From assembly GCA_964019055.1 (NCBI GenBank), contig OZ025223.1:1240001-1304000 (forward strand): 64,000 nt of DNA. The letters run 5' to 3'. Source of the DNA: Anthopleura xanthogrammica (taxonomy: Eukaryota; Cnidaria; Anthozoa; Actiniaria; Actiniidae). A program made the translations under genes and the position numbers. A model generated the notes under the pieces. It was not told where the DNA came from, searched no databases, and worked only from the letters and a program-made list of their open reading frames with translations. Positions 10,486-21,700 of this stretch are shown here, one piece after another (within the stretch, counting starts at the first letter, position 1; every line of letters begins with the position of its first letter).

Positions 10486-13400
10486 TTGTTGTTGCTAGTG
10501 TTGTTGTTGCTGCTGTTGTTGCTGCTGTTGTTCTTGCTGCTTTGTTGTTCCTGTTTTTCCAGTATTTTTGACATTTGTTTCTACCTTCAGAGGAACTTCA
10601 CAGCTCAGACAGGTGACCCAACAGGAACTGGGAAGGGAGGAGAATCTGTCTTTAGGTAAATACTAGTTACACAAGGGTGTCCATGAATGGTATACCATAG
10701 AATATTCCATGATGTATTCCTAGTATAAACATCAGCCTTTAGGGCCGAGTTTATATATACGAAAAACACAAGTGACAATTGCAAGCGAAATATTACATTT
10801 TTTGCCACAAGAAAGCATTATATGGCTTTTTTATTCCACACCATTGAAAAATTGTATACCTTTGCAAAACATTTATATTTCCTCTGTTACCTGTTACCTT
10901 TCCTCTGCTTCTGGTTTCCATAATAGGCATTTTTTTACGGGAGAGAATTATCAGCCCTTGGTCCAACCCCAAACCTGGAGGATCAGGGGATCACTCTTTG
11001 TCTGGTTCCTACCCTTCAACCTGTTCAGCATGGGTGTCCCTGCCAGGAGCCCGAAGCTCCAGCCGACATAGCTCTAGGGGTTATTGGAACACACAAGCTG
11101 CACCACCAAAAAAAGATGGTGACCCAAGATTTCTCTACCACCATTGAAACCTTATCCAACTCTTCATTATATTTTGTCCTCTATTCTTATTATCTTTAAT
11201 ATTTTTTACTAAGCTAGTACTTTAAGGTATAAAGTGATTTGGGGATAAAAAATTCAAATATTTGTTCTTATTTTATTTGTTTTAGGCAACTATATGGTGA
11301 TCAAGCAAAGTTTTTTGAAGCTGAAGTTAAACCAAGATTAAAGCATACAAACAAAGGAACTGTTTCCATGGTGAACAATGGTGACAACATGCATGGATCA
11401 CAGGTAAAAAGAACCTTGTTTGTCTGTCCTTGTGCCTAAGTGTCTGTAGGGCAGTCAGCCATTCTCTGATGGTTAGTCATGGTACCCGGTACTTTTGCTA
11501 CCATTTACTTTCACTACTAGTACGTTTGCTACCAATGACTATGCTTTTGCTACCATGTTGAAGTACGTTAGTGAGTCATTTACTCATGCATTTAGTCGGT
11601 CGGTCAGTATGTCGGTCGGTCCGTCCGTCGGTTGGTCAGTCAGTCAGGCATTCATTCATTCAATCAGTCAGTTGGTGAGTCAGTTAGTGAGTCATTCATA
11701 ATTATTTTATTTATTTATTCATTCATTATTTCATTCATTCTTTTATTTATTCATTCAGTCAGTCAGTTATTCAGTGAATCAGTTATTGACAGAAACTCAT
11801 AAGTTTTTGATGAGTTTCTGGTCATTGCCGATCATTTATTTATTTATTCTTTCTTCCATCATTCATTCATGCAGTGAGTCAGTCAGTCAGTGAGGCCTTC
11901 ATTCAGTGAGTCTGTCTGTCTGCCCTGGTCCATCTGTCTGTCCACCTGTCTGTCTGTCTGCTTGTCAGTCCATCTGTCTGTCTGTCTGTTTGTCCATCCA
12001 TCTGTCTGTCTGTCTGTCCATCTGTTTGTCTGTGTGTCCATCTGTCTGTCTGTCCATCTGTCTGTCTGTCCATCCATCTGTCTGTCTGTCCATCTGTCTG
12101 TCTGTCCATCTGTGTTATCTATGATGATGATAGTGTTTATCTTTTTCTCTGCAGTTCTTTTTAACTCTGGCTGATAACCTTGACTATCTTGATGGTGTAC
12201 ATACAGTGTTTGGTGAAGTATCTGAGGGGATAGATGTGTTGGACAAGATAAACGAAGCCATCTGTGATGATGCAAACAGACCATATCAAGACATAAGGTA
12301 CTCAACACCTCTGGAAAAACAATAAGAGCTCTATAAACTCTGTAAACAATAAGAGGGTTTTCATTTTAATTAAATGAAAGGCCATTAATTTCAGTCTAGA
12401 TAACAATATCCTGACCTCTTAATGCCGATTTACACGGTACAACTTTTGCTTACAACTGTCAAATGCAATCTGCTTACACCACGCTTACAACACGAATTGC
12501 GTTGTGTAAATCAACCCTACAACTTGCTACAACTTTCTTCTTGTCATACACAACAGTTTTGAGCAAGTCAATAGGGTTGACTTACATGACACAATTCACG
12601 TTGTAAGCATGGTGTAAGCAGATTGCATTTGACAGTCGTGAGCAAAAGTTGTACTGTGTAAATTGGCCTTTAGACTAATCAGGATGTCAGTTTTCCATGC
12701 TGAATAATTAGGAATTCCGACTGAAGGAACTACCAACATTAAATATAGTTACTTTACTGTTATTAAGGAGAAATATTTGATTACAGCCATTCTCAGACAC
12801 ATGCCCACTGTTGCGATTTTTTCTGTCGCGACAAAGTAGGGTTTGGTGGACGTCAATCAAAGCGTTTCTATGACATTCCATACGCACATGCCTTTGTAGC
12901 TTTGTGTTTTCCGACAGTGCTATGGAAACATTTTGATTGACGTCCACCAAAAACCAACTTGTCGCGACAGAAAAATTCGCAAGAGTGCACGTGTGTCTGA
13001 GAATGGCTGTAATATATGATAATGATGATGATGATGATGATGAAATCTCTTATTACTAGAATCAGTCACACAGTAATCTTGGAAGACCCATTTGATGACC
13101 CTGCTGGATTAGTTATCCCTGACCGCTCACCCGAACCAACAAAACAACAATTAGAGGTTTGAATGATACTTGTTTTTCATATCATGATTGTGTAGAGGAC
13201 AGTGACGTTTGGACTGCAAACTGCTAGTCTTCATCAGGTGACTGGCAACTAGCAGCTTCAGGGCTGAAAATAGCAGCCTGCCAATGGCCAAAAGCCAGGC
13301 AAAATTTAAGGTCTGGCAGGCAAAAATAACAGGGAACTGCCAAATTGAAAATAAAAATAATAAAAAGACAGGCAAAATTTACTGGACTGGCAGGCTATAA

Positions 13401-16180
13401 TTGTTTCCTATTTCGAGCCCTGAGCTTGGAGTTGAAAACATTGCGGTCTTCTCCACAAATGACCCTCAATTATGAGACAAAAGAATGAGTATCATTTTGA
13501 TTCCATTTTGATTCCATTCCATGATGAATCATATTTTTCATTCAATAGACAATGTGCATCGAGCCTACGAAGCACTCTGGGAAACTTAGTCCTGCAAAAA
13601 TGGAAGAGTGAAATCAAAGAAAATGTCAGAAAAAAATTACTCTGTTATTTTCTTCTGTTGCAATGCTTTCATTTCTATAGAAAATGTCGAAGGAAAAATT
13701 ATCAGATGAATTTTAAAAGGAGTCAAAAAAAAGTAAGGACTCAGTTTCCCATCATGCTTTGTACTAGAAATTCGAGCTCATGCACATTGGCTATTAGAGG
13801 TTTGTTTTTAAATGAAGATTTGACTTTTGTTATAAAGGGTTGGTGAACTGGATGGCATGCTCAAATTATTATCATTGTTAGTAACAAATCATCTTTTCTA
13901 CACAGAGTGGACGCATAGGTGCTGATGAAAAGATAGATGACACAGAAGGTAAAACAACTGAAGAAATAGAAGAGATGATTGCTGAGAAAGAACAAAAAGC
14001 TGGAGCCCAAATACTAGAAATGGTGAGTGTCAGGGATGATCTAAGATGTAACTGATGAAGATGATAATGATGATGATGGAGAAAGGGATGATGATGATGA
14101 TGATGAAGAAGCTGTTGATGATGATGATGGGTGATAAAGATGAGGATGATTGGTACTAATGATGATGATGATAATCTTATGAATGGTTGGCATGGAGATT
14201 ATTCCAACTATAACACCAGTTGTTTAGTTGGTTGTCATGGCAACCAGACATTGAACTACTGCCCTCAGGTGTACATGCATTTCAAGATCATGCTTGGACG
14301 TATTGTTCAGTAGACATACATTATTGTACTGTTATATTTGTATGTAATTTATTACTCTTACTATTATTATAGTGCCATCATCATCATCAGTGCCATCATC
14401 ATCATCAGTGCCATCAACATCATCAGTGCCATCAACATCATCAATGCCATCAACATCCTTATCATCAGTGCCATCATCATCATTAGTGCCATCATCTTCA
14501 TTAGTGTCATTATCATCATTACTATCATCATATCATCATCATCAGTGCCATCATCATCATCATCATCAGTGCCATCATCATTAGTGCCATCAACATCATC
14601 ATCATCAGTGCCATCATCATCATCATCATCAGTGCCATCATCATTAGTGCCATCAACATCATCATCAGTGCCATCATCATCATTAGTGCCATCATCATCA
14701 TCATCATCAGTGCCATCATCATTAGTGCCATCAACATCATCATCATCAGTGCCATCATCATCATTAGTGCCATCAACATCATCATCATCAGTGCCATCAT
14801 TATTATCATCATCATCATCAGTGCCATCAACATCATCAGTGCCATCATCATCATCAGTGCCATCATCATCATCAGTGCCATCATCATCATCAGTGCCATC
14901 AACATCCTTATCATCAGTGCCATCATCATCATTAGTGCCATCATCTTCATTAGTGTCATTATCATCATTACTATCATCATATTCATCATCATCGCCACCA
15001 ACACTGTCGTCATCGTCAACATCAATATTACCATCATCATCACCATCACCATCACTTTGTTGTTTATGTATTCAGATTTCCAGCCTAACCATAGCAGTGT
15101 TTATCCTTCAGATTGGTGATATTCCAGATGCAGACATCAAACCACCAGAAACTGTGTTATTTGTTTGTAAATTGAATCCTGTCACAACAGATGAAGATCT
15201 GGAGATCATATTTTCACGATTCGGCACCATAACAAGGTACATTTCAAGATGTCATGGTTTAAAATTGCTGCCCTTTTGTTTGGTGTTACCGGTATTTGAT
15301 TGAATTAACAGGTCCAGAATACATTGCTGTGGCATGATAGCGATATAGTTAATTTATGTTATTCACAATCCCTGGGTTGATCATGATCTATTACCATAAT
15401 AAAAGTAACTCGCCATTTTCCTTGCATCAGTTCACTGGTTGCAGACAAAGCATTCAATCAAGGCTTCGGGGTACTAGTTTCAAGTGATTCAAATTTAAAC
15501 CTTGCAGTTTCAACTGAATTCTTTGTGTTTGATCAGTGAACCAATGTATGGAAAGTGGTGAAATTGATTTTTTTGGGTTGAATTTTTTAAGCTGTGAAAT
15601 TGTCCGGGACCAAAAGTCTGGAGAATCTCTTCAATATGCCTTTATAGAGTTTGAAAAGGTAAGTCCAGCTTCACTTTATTTGGCACACTGTCTACTTTGC
15701 ATTAAAGAAAATGTTTTTTTAGGAAGAAGATTGTGAAAGAGCTTATTTCAAGATGGATAATGTTCTGATTGATGACCGACGTATCCATGTAGATTTCTCA
15801 CAGTCAGTAGCTCATTTGAAATGGACAAAACAAGGTAAGTATAATGTTCTTGTTTATGGGGTTAATCTTAATCACCATCAACTGTCATCACCATCAGTAA
15901 TCACTGTCATCATCATCATAATCATCATCATTCACTACCACTCATCATCGAAATGATAATAATCATCATCACCATCATGGATCATCATAATCATCATTAC
16001 CACTCATTATCATCATCATAATAATCATAATCATCTTCACTATCATGGATCATCACCAACAACACTCATCATGATCATGATCATCCTGCATCATCATCAT
16101 CATCATTATGATCATTTGTGGGCCAAATTGGAAACCAGCTCAGTATACTCTGCTGTATTTGTTACCCACAGTAAATAAAG

Positions 16181-16261
<81 letters not shown>

Positions 16262-17744
16262 CATGCATCATCATCAGCAGCATCATCATCATCCCATCTC
16301 ATTTTCATCGTTAGAAAGTTTTATAATTATATTAATTCTTGTTTTCTTCTTTCATTAATTTTCCTTTTTTTTCAGGAGCAAAGCCTGTTTATACTGAAAA
16401 GAAAGACTCTCAACCTAAATATGCTATAAAAGACAAAACAAAAAAGGACAAGTATCCAACCATCTTCTTAGTTAATGATAAATGTGAAATATTTCATTCT
16501 TTTGCCACATACCAGTAAATATATGACTGATTTGATGTCTCTACATAATCTCCCAGGGGGTAGGGGGTAGGGGGTAAGTGGGTAAATGTGCTTGGTTGTA
16601 CTAAGGACAAACAATTGATTCATGTGATTACCAGTCTGTCAACCATCAAATTTCATCAAAGCCCTGAAACAACCTCTGGGCTGATCAAAGTCTGGGCACA
16701 GCTAACTCACAGATTGAACCTTGGAACAACCTCTGGGCTGATCTAAGTCAGGGCATGGCTAACTCACAGATCCAGGAATTGAAACTGAGACCCCAGAGGC
16801 AAGAGGCTAGTGAACTACTGCTATGCTACTCTTGATTCTGCAGTCTTTATTTCTCAGGTTTTGAGACCTTGACTCCTTTCTCTCAGATATGATCTTGTTT
16901 TTGATAAAAGTGATAATAGTGATGATGAAAGGAGAAGTAAAGAAAAACCAGACAAAAAGTATAAAGAAAAGCATAAAAAACATGATAGAAAACGAGAGCA
17001 TGGAGAGAAATCCAAATACGACAGTTCTATCGAAGATGAAAGAAGACAGAAAGAAAGGAGAAAAGATGACAGACATGAACGTCAAAGTAACAAAAAAAGG
17101 TATCACCATGACAACAGTGATGACGATGATGATGACAGACGGCAGAGAGGAAGAGAGAAAGATAGAAGTTACTACAAGAGAGAGGTAATTTTCAAAAATA
17201 TCCATACCTCACCCACCAGGGGATTTGAATTTCCAAGGGGTCAGAGGAGGGTGTATTGTGTAGTCCCTCAAATGGGGATTTGGAATTTCCAAGGGAGGGA
17301 GCGAAGAGAATCAAAATTCAAGACTGATAATTAAATAAACATTATTTGTTTTTCAAAAGGATGAAAAAAGAAGAGAAAGAAGCAGAAATGAAAGTTACCA
17401 ACGGTAAGTTGCTGTTGCAACAAAATACGGTTGTTTTGACATTGACAGAAAACAGAAGTTTTCAAGAGCATGTGCCTATGGAATGCCATTTATTCTCTTC
17501 TCCTGTCACAAATCACTGAGCATTTAGCACAGAGTCTCACATTGAAATCTTTGTGCATAACAAAGAAAGCATATCTTGGAAGTGCCTTTTCTGTTGCATA
17601 CAGTATTACTGGTATTTAGGCTTATGTGATGCTCATGACATTTTTTCGGTTGCTTATAGTGAAAAGAAACGATCTTCTTCCAGAGAACGAGATCGGAAAT
17701 ACCGAGACAGAGATAATGAAAAAAGCAGACATAGACACCGATAG
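10074..17744 (+). CDS. PPIL4: peptidyl-prolyl cis-trans isomerase-like 4 (cyclophilin plus RRM)
   Basis: A nuclear, spliceosome-associated cyclophilin. Fourteen exons: 10074-10143, 10259-10326, 10591-10655, 11286-11403, 12155-12297, 13060-13156, 13906-14022, 15112-15236, 15592-15658, 15723-15834, 16376-16451, 16887-17184, 17360-17403 and 17660-17744. All phases agree and give 494 aa, close to the 492 aa of human PPIL4. Domains: cyclophilin-like at about 1-165 (opening [49 protein letters not shown]); linker with IPDRSPEP and [11 protein letters not shown] at about 240-318 with [19 protein letters not shown] (RNP2 region) and YAFIEFE (RNP1 region) and the family hallmark [19 protein letters not shown]; then a Lys/Arg/Asp-rich tail ending in an RS-like segment. 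Introns carry five or more fold-back elements and several long microsatellites, which explain large spurious frames such as 14338-15303. AATAAA signals lie near 18234 and 18303. Confidence 0.93.
10381..10550. repeat. TTG/CTG trinucleotide array in PPIL4 intron 2
   Basis: An interrupted array of TGT and TGC triplets about 165 bp long. It yields poly-Leu and poly-Asn/Ser frames on the two strands that are not genes. It lies about 50 bp upstream of the exon 3 acceptor. Confidence 0.9.
11580..12115. repeat. tetranucleotide-rich tract in PPIL4 intron 4
   Basis: A left part made of GTCG/GTCA/TTCA-type tetramers and a right part of TCTG/TCCA tetramers, ending 40 bp before the exon 5 acceptor. All open frames across it are repeat artefacts. 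Confidence 0.85.
12421..12671. mobile_element. long-armed fold-back MITE in PPIL4 intron 5
   Basis: The left arm from TTTACACGGTACAACTTTTG and the right arm ending AAAAGTTGTACTGTGTAAAT are inverse complements over about 100 bp with few mismatches. The interior is non-coding. Confidence 0.8.
12780..13013. mobile_element. second fold-back MITE in PPIL4 intron 5
   Basis: It begins ATTACAGCCATTCTCAGACA and ends with the inverse TGTCTGAGAATGGCTGTAAT. Further inside, GTCGCGACA and TTGATTGACGTCCACCAAA also pair with inverse copies. It lies about 110 bp from the previous element and 46 bp before exon 6. Confidence 0.82.
13544..13795. mobile_element. 250-bp MITE, family P, in PPIL4 intron 6
   Basis: Ends pair as CAATAGACAATGTGCATCGA on the left and CATGCACATTGGCTATT on the right, with CACTCTGGGAAACT paired to TTTCCCATCATGC further in. 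A second copy in opposite orientation is at 55431-55681 in GOGAT intron 52. The interior ATTTTCTATAGAAATG segment is shared by both. Confidence 0.75.
14350..15055. repeat. ATC-based minisatellite in PPIL4 intron 7
   Basis: About 700 bp of ATC triplets organised into larger units around CAGTGCCATCATCATC and CATTAGTGCCATCAACATC. It ends about 55 bp before the exon 8 acceptor. Frames of 321 aa (plus) and 175 aa (minus) across it are artefacts, although the plus frame runs on into exon 8. Confidence 0.92.
15408..15566. mobile_element. fold-back MITE, family Q, next to PPIL4 exon 9
   Basis: The left CAGTTCACTGGTTGCAGACAA and the right TTGATCAGTGAACC pair inversely, as do flanking CATTTTCC and GGAAAGTGG segments. 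Relatives are at 17824-17992, 52191-52348 and 59408-59566, all sharing a CAAAGCATTCA core. The right edge is about 25 bp from the exon 9 acceptor. Confidence 0.7.
15885..16300. repeat. CAT/ATA-rich tract and TTA microsatellite in PPIL4 intron 10
   Basis: Irregular CATCAT/AATCAT sequence to about 16110, a unique segment, then about 26 TTA triplets at 16182-16260, then more CATCAT. No gene. Confidence 0.85.
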
Positions 17745-18707
17745 TAGTTTTACCAGAACAGATAGCAATATGGCAGTTTTTCCTTTACAAATTATTGTCC
17801 ATATCCTTGAGACATGCAGATGGAATGGCCCACTTTCAATATTCTGGTTGAGTGATCATGCACAAAGCAATTCAAGTCAAGGCTCCAGGGAAATAGAAAA
17901 ATATATTAGAATTACTTCATTGTTTCCCCAGAGCCTTGTCTTGAATTGCTTTGTGAGTGATCACTCAACCAGAATATCGAAAGTGGGCTATTGAAAAGAA
18001 ATAGGCCATTTGCTTGAAAGAATTCTCATGCCAGCCACCACTTTTTCCTGACAAGTTCTTATACATTGTTAATGCCATGAACTAAAACTTTGCCTTCTTA
18101 CTAATATCAAGGTGCTCTTTTCATTTTGACACAAGTGTTTTTTTAAGGGGGGAGGGGGGAGAAGTCATCCATTTTTTTCATGAATTGCAAATACAGTTTT
18201 TATTAACAATGTATTATAATTACGATGATAACAAATAAAGTATTTATGAAAACAGTTTTACCCGTAGTATGAATATCGTAATATTTACAGTTAGTATATC
18301 AAATAAAGCTATTTTAAAAAATGATGAAGATTTATGATGAAGATTTAAAAAAATTATTATCACCGGTATAACCATATTTTTCTTCTGTGTTTTGTGAGGA
18401 AATTTGAATGAAGAACATAAACATACTCAGAAGTATAAATGATTAAAGAAGACCTTCACAGACAGTTGGTGGAACTTCTTACAAAAAAGGTAGTTAGGAT
18501 ATTATAAATTACTAATACACATTAAGGTGCCAAACTGGCTTTTCGGCAGTATCATTATATTGTATATTAAGTACCATATAGCCATTAAGTATTTACATCA
18601 GCACAGTGGCATATATCTTTTTAACTTCTAACTAACTCTGATAGAGTACAACTTAAAAAAATGTGACTTCTTGTGGTGTCCCTCGCAGCTCAATCTTTGG
18701 ACCATTT
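17745..18707. other. convergent PPIL4/NDC80 3' region
   Basis: The two genes end tail-to-tail 963 bp apart. The spacer contains a family Q element at 17824-17992, a PPIL4-strand AATAAA at 18234-18239, another at about 18303, and a minus-strand AATAAA (plus TTTATT) near 18198. The 3' UTRs may therefore overlap and form sense-antisense RNA. Confidence 0.5.
17824..17992. mobile_element. fold-back MITE, family Q
   Basis: Left AATGGCCCACTTTCAATATTC and right ATATCGAAAGTGGGCTATT pair inversely, as do TGGTTGAGTGATCA and TGATCACTCAACCA. It lies in the PPIL4 3' region. Confidence 0.78.
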
Positions 18708-21700
18708 TTACTTTTCCTCTTTTTTAGGTAATTCAATGGTAATTTGAGGGATTTCCAGGTTTCTTGTTTCTTCTAATGCTGCCTGTGCTTTTTCTTCAAT
18801 TTCAGCAACACAATCCTATTGAGAGAGAACATTTTTAAAAATAACACTCTTGTTTCCTTTTCGAAGAATGCAGGACTGAAGCAGCAGTGTACCATTTGTC
18901 TCCCTGAGAACTGGGGTCTTGAGTTTGATTTCTAGACTTGGCATCACATGTAATCAATGTCAAAGCATGGCTAACTCACAGATCAAATGGGAATCTAGCA
19001 TGTTAGGTTTTGCAGCAGGAAAACTAGATCACTAGAAGAAAAACCCTCAAGGGAGCTACCTAATAAACTCTCCTCACGTGATACCAAGTATGGGAATCAA
19101 ACCAGAGATCCCAGAGGTGAGAGCCACTATCTCGGCGCTTGTTACTTACATTCATCTTTGTTTTGTGTTCCATGACCAAGTGACACGCCTTCAAAAGGAA
19201 ATCTCGGTACTTTTCAACTTCTGCCTTTAAATCAGCCATTCTTTTCTTAGCCCTAAGAACACAAAAGAGTAGAATTAAATCACAAATAGAATAGTAGATT
19301 GCCGACTATTAAACCCTGAAACAACCTCTGTGCTGATCAAAATCAGGGCCAATGGCCAGCTAACTCGCAGATTAAATTGGAATTTAGCTTGTTAGGCTTT
19401 GAAGAGGGAGGAAAACTGAGGAAAACCCCTCAAAAACTGACTGGCCCACTTTTTTGTTTTAAATCTCTTCAATTGATGTTCTAAATTCGAATGGTGTGCA
19501 ACATGTTGAGAGAAGCTTTTTATTCTCTCTAACTTACTTCTCCTCTAAGTTTCTAAGCTCCATGTTCTTTTTCTCCAAATTATCTTGGCTGATTTGCTTC
19601 ATATCAAGCAATTGTTTCTCTCGTTCTTCTACCACTTGGGCAAGCTGTTGATGTTCCTTTGCCATTACCTAAAAAAAGAAAGAATTAAATAATCATCATT
19701 ATGAATAATCAGGGTTTCCACTCAGCTGCAAACTAAAAATAAAAGACTTTTCCCTGACTTTGAAAAAAATTCAGAATTCACTGACTTTTTCCTTGACCAA
19801 GGGAAACCTTATTACTAATGAGATCAACTCTGACAATAGAAATAAGTTACCCAAGACAAGTATGTAATCCAGATACAGAATCATTCTCCATTAGGGGAGG
19901 CGTAGGAGAGTCATACCTCTTTCTTCCTCTCAAATTCTTTATCAAATGCAGCTTGTTTAGCTTCTAATGCATCCAACTCTTCCTGTCGTTCATTGATCAT
20001 TTCTGTCACCTATTAAATGACACAGTTAAGTTAGTGTCTTCAGTTATTCTTACTGGAGTATGACTCCACTGAGAGGTGTATTATCTTCAAGGTTCAAACA
20101 TTACCTGATCCAATGCTTCTTCTTCTGTCATGATATGAGTTTGCAGTTCACGAGTTCTGTCACTTAGCTGTGCTCTGAGTTCAATCAATGCTGGCTATTA
20201 AAAAATAATAAATTAATATAGGATTCAACACCCTTGCGAGCTTGGTTTTCTGATACCCCAGGGTTAGAATTTCAATTTTTTAATGACAAAATAAACTTGT
20301 CAATTCCAATCTTCAATTCCTTTTCATTTGATATTTGTAATTTTCAACTTGCATTTAGCCATATAGCTTGTGGGAATTTTGAACACTGTACCCTAGGGCT
20401 CAAAATAGAAAAAATATCCAGACATTTTATACAGAGAGAGGTGTGTTTGATTGATTAATGTGATTGTCCAGGTGATCTACCGGGCAATCACATTACTCAC
20501 TCAACTACTACTCCTGGGTTCAAACCATTTACTTTCAGAGAGATGTGCGAAAGGAAATTAGTACACAATGACTCGGTAAAATTTGTCTTGCCTGTTCAAT
20601 TTCCGTTTCGCATGCATTAAAATAATGCACCTACCTTCAGTTTATCTTTGAAGTAGCACTGCATGCTGGAATACGTCTGTTGTGGGTTGAAATGCAATTC
20701 AAAATCAAATCCATGAGCATTCTCAGCAGTTATGGGAATTAATTTCAACTTTCTTGCTGTTTCATTGTATTCTCGGATATTTTTCTCAGTCTGAAAAAGA
20801 ATGGAAATCACAAACGTCACTGACTGAAATCAAAGCATAGCAATAGTAGTGGCATGTGGTATAAAGCAACTGACACATGGTGCAATATTGCACTCAATGT
20901 TGCAAGCCATGTCACACTATGCAATTTGTTGCACGCAGTGTTGCTGAAGTAGAAAATGATCCTACTTCAGGAACACGACCAGTCATATTATATGCTGTCA
21001 AGATGTCCAGCATATGATATTTTATTTTTTTCAAATATGACTGGTCAACATGTCCGTTCAAAATCATATTTGACCAGTCAAGTACCAAATTTGGCCAGAC
21101 ATTGACCATTTACTGCCCATTGTTTTGGGCCCTGTTCTTAATAACACAGAATTGTTCAATGTCACGACAAATCAAACTGAAAATATAAGAAATGTTACCT
21201 CTTCATGTATTTTAGCATACTGCATTTCCTGGTCCCATATTTGCTGGTCTAGCTGGTCTCGGTGCTTCTCTAATTGTTGTAGCTGTTTCATTAGTTCTTG
21301 TTTTTCTTTCTTGATTCTCAGAACATCTGCAGGGCTCATCTCTTGATTATTCAGAACATTCTATAAATCAAAAGTACAAAACCAATCATACAACTGACTT
21401 ATTCTCGCATGCAGTCCTACTTCACTTGAAGATAGGCACATTTAATAAATGGTCATACAACTGTAGCATAGGGTAGAATCAAGAGTGGTGTAGCAGAGAC
21501 GTAGCACACTTGCCTCTCACGATCTAAGGTTTGATCCCTATAGACTCGGCATCACATGTGAGTAGAGTTTGTTACAGTGCCATGCGCAAAAGTATGACCA
21601 CATTTGATTTATGCACTGGCTTTTGTATGCATTACTAATCACAATTTGATGCAAAGCTTGCTGGTTTTACCAATTAAATAAGACATGTAAAAAGCTTGTT

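Noticed and set aside
13472..13846. 124-aa plus-strand frame
   Set aside because: It coincides with the family P MITE at 13544-13795 and has no conserved motif.
14338..15303. 321-aa plus-strand open frame
   Set aside because: It is the ATC minisatellite in PPIL4 intron 7 running into real exon 8; composition is Ser/Pro/Val repeat only.
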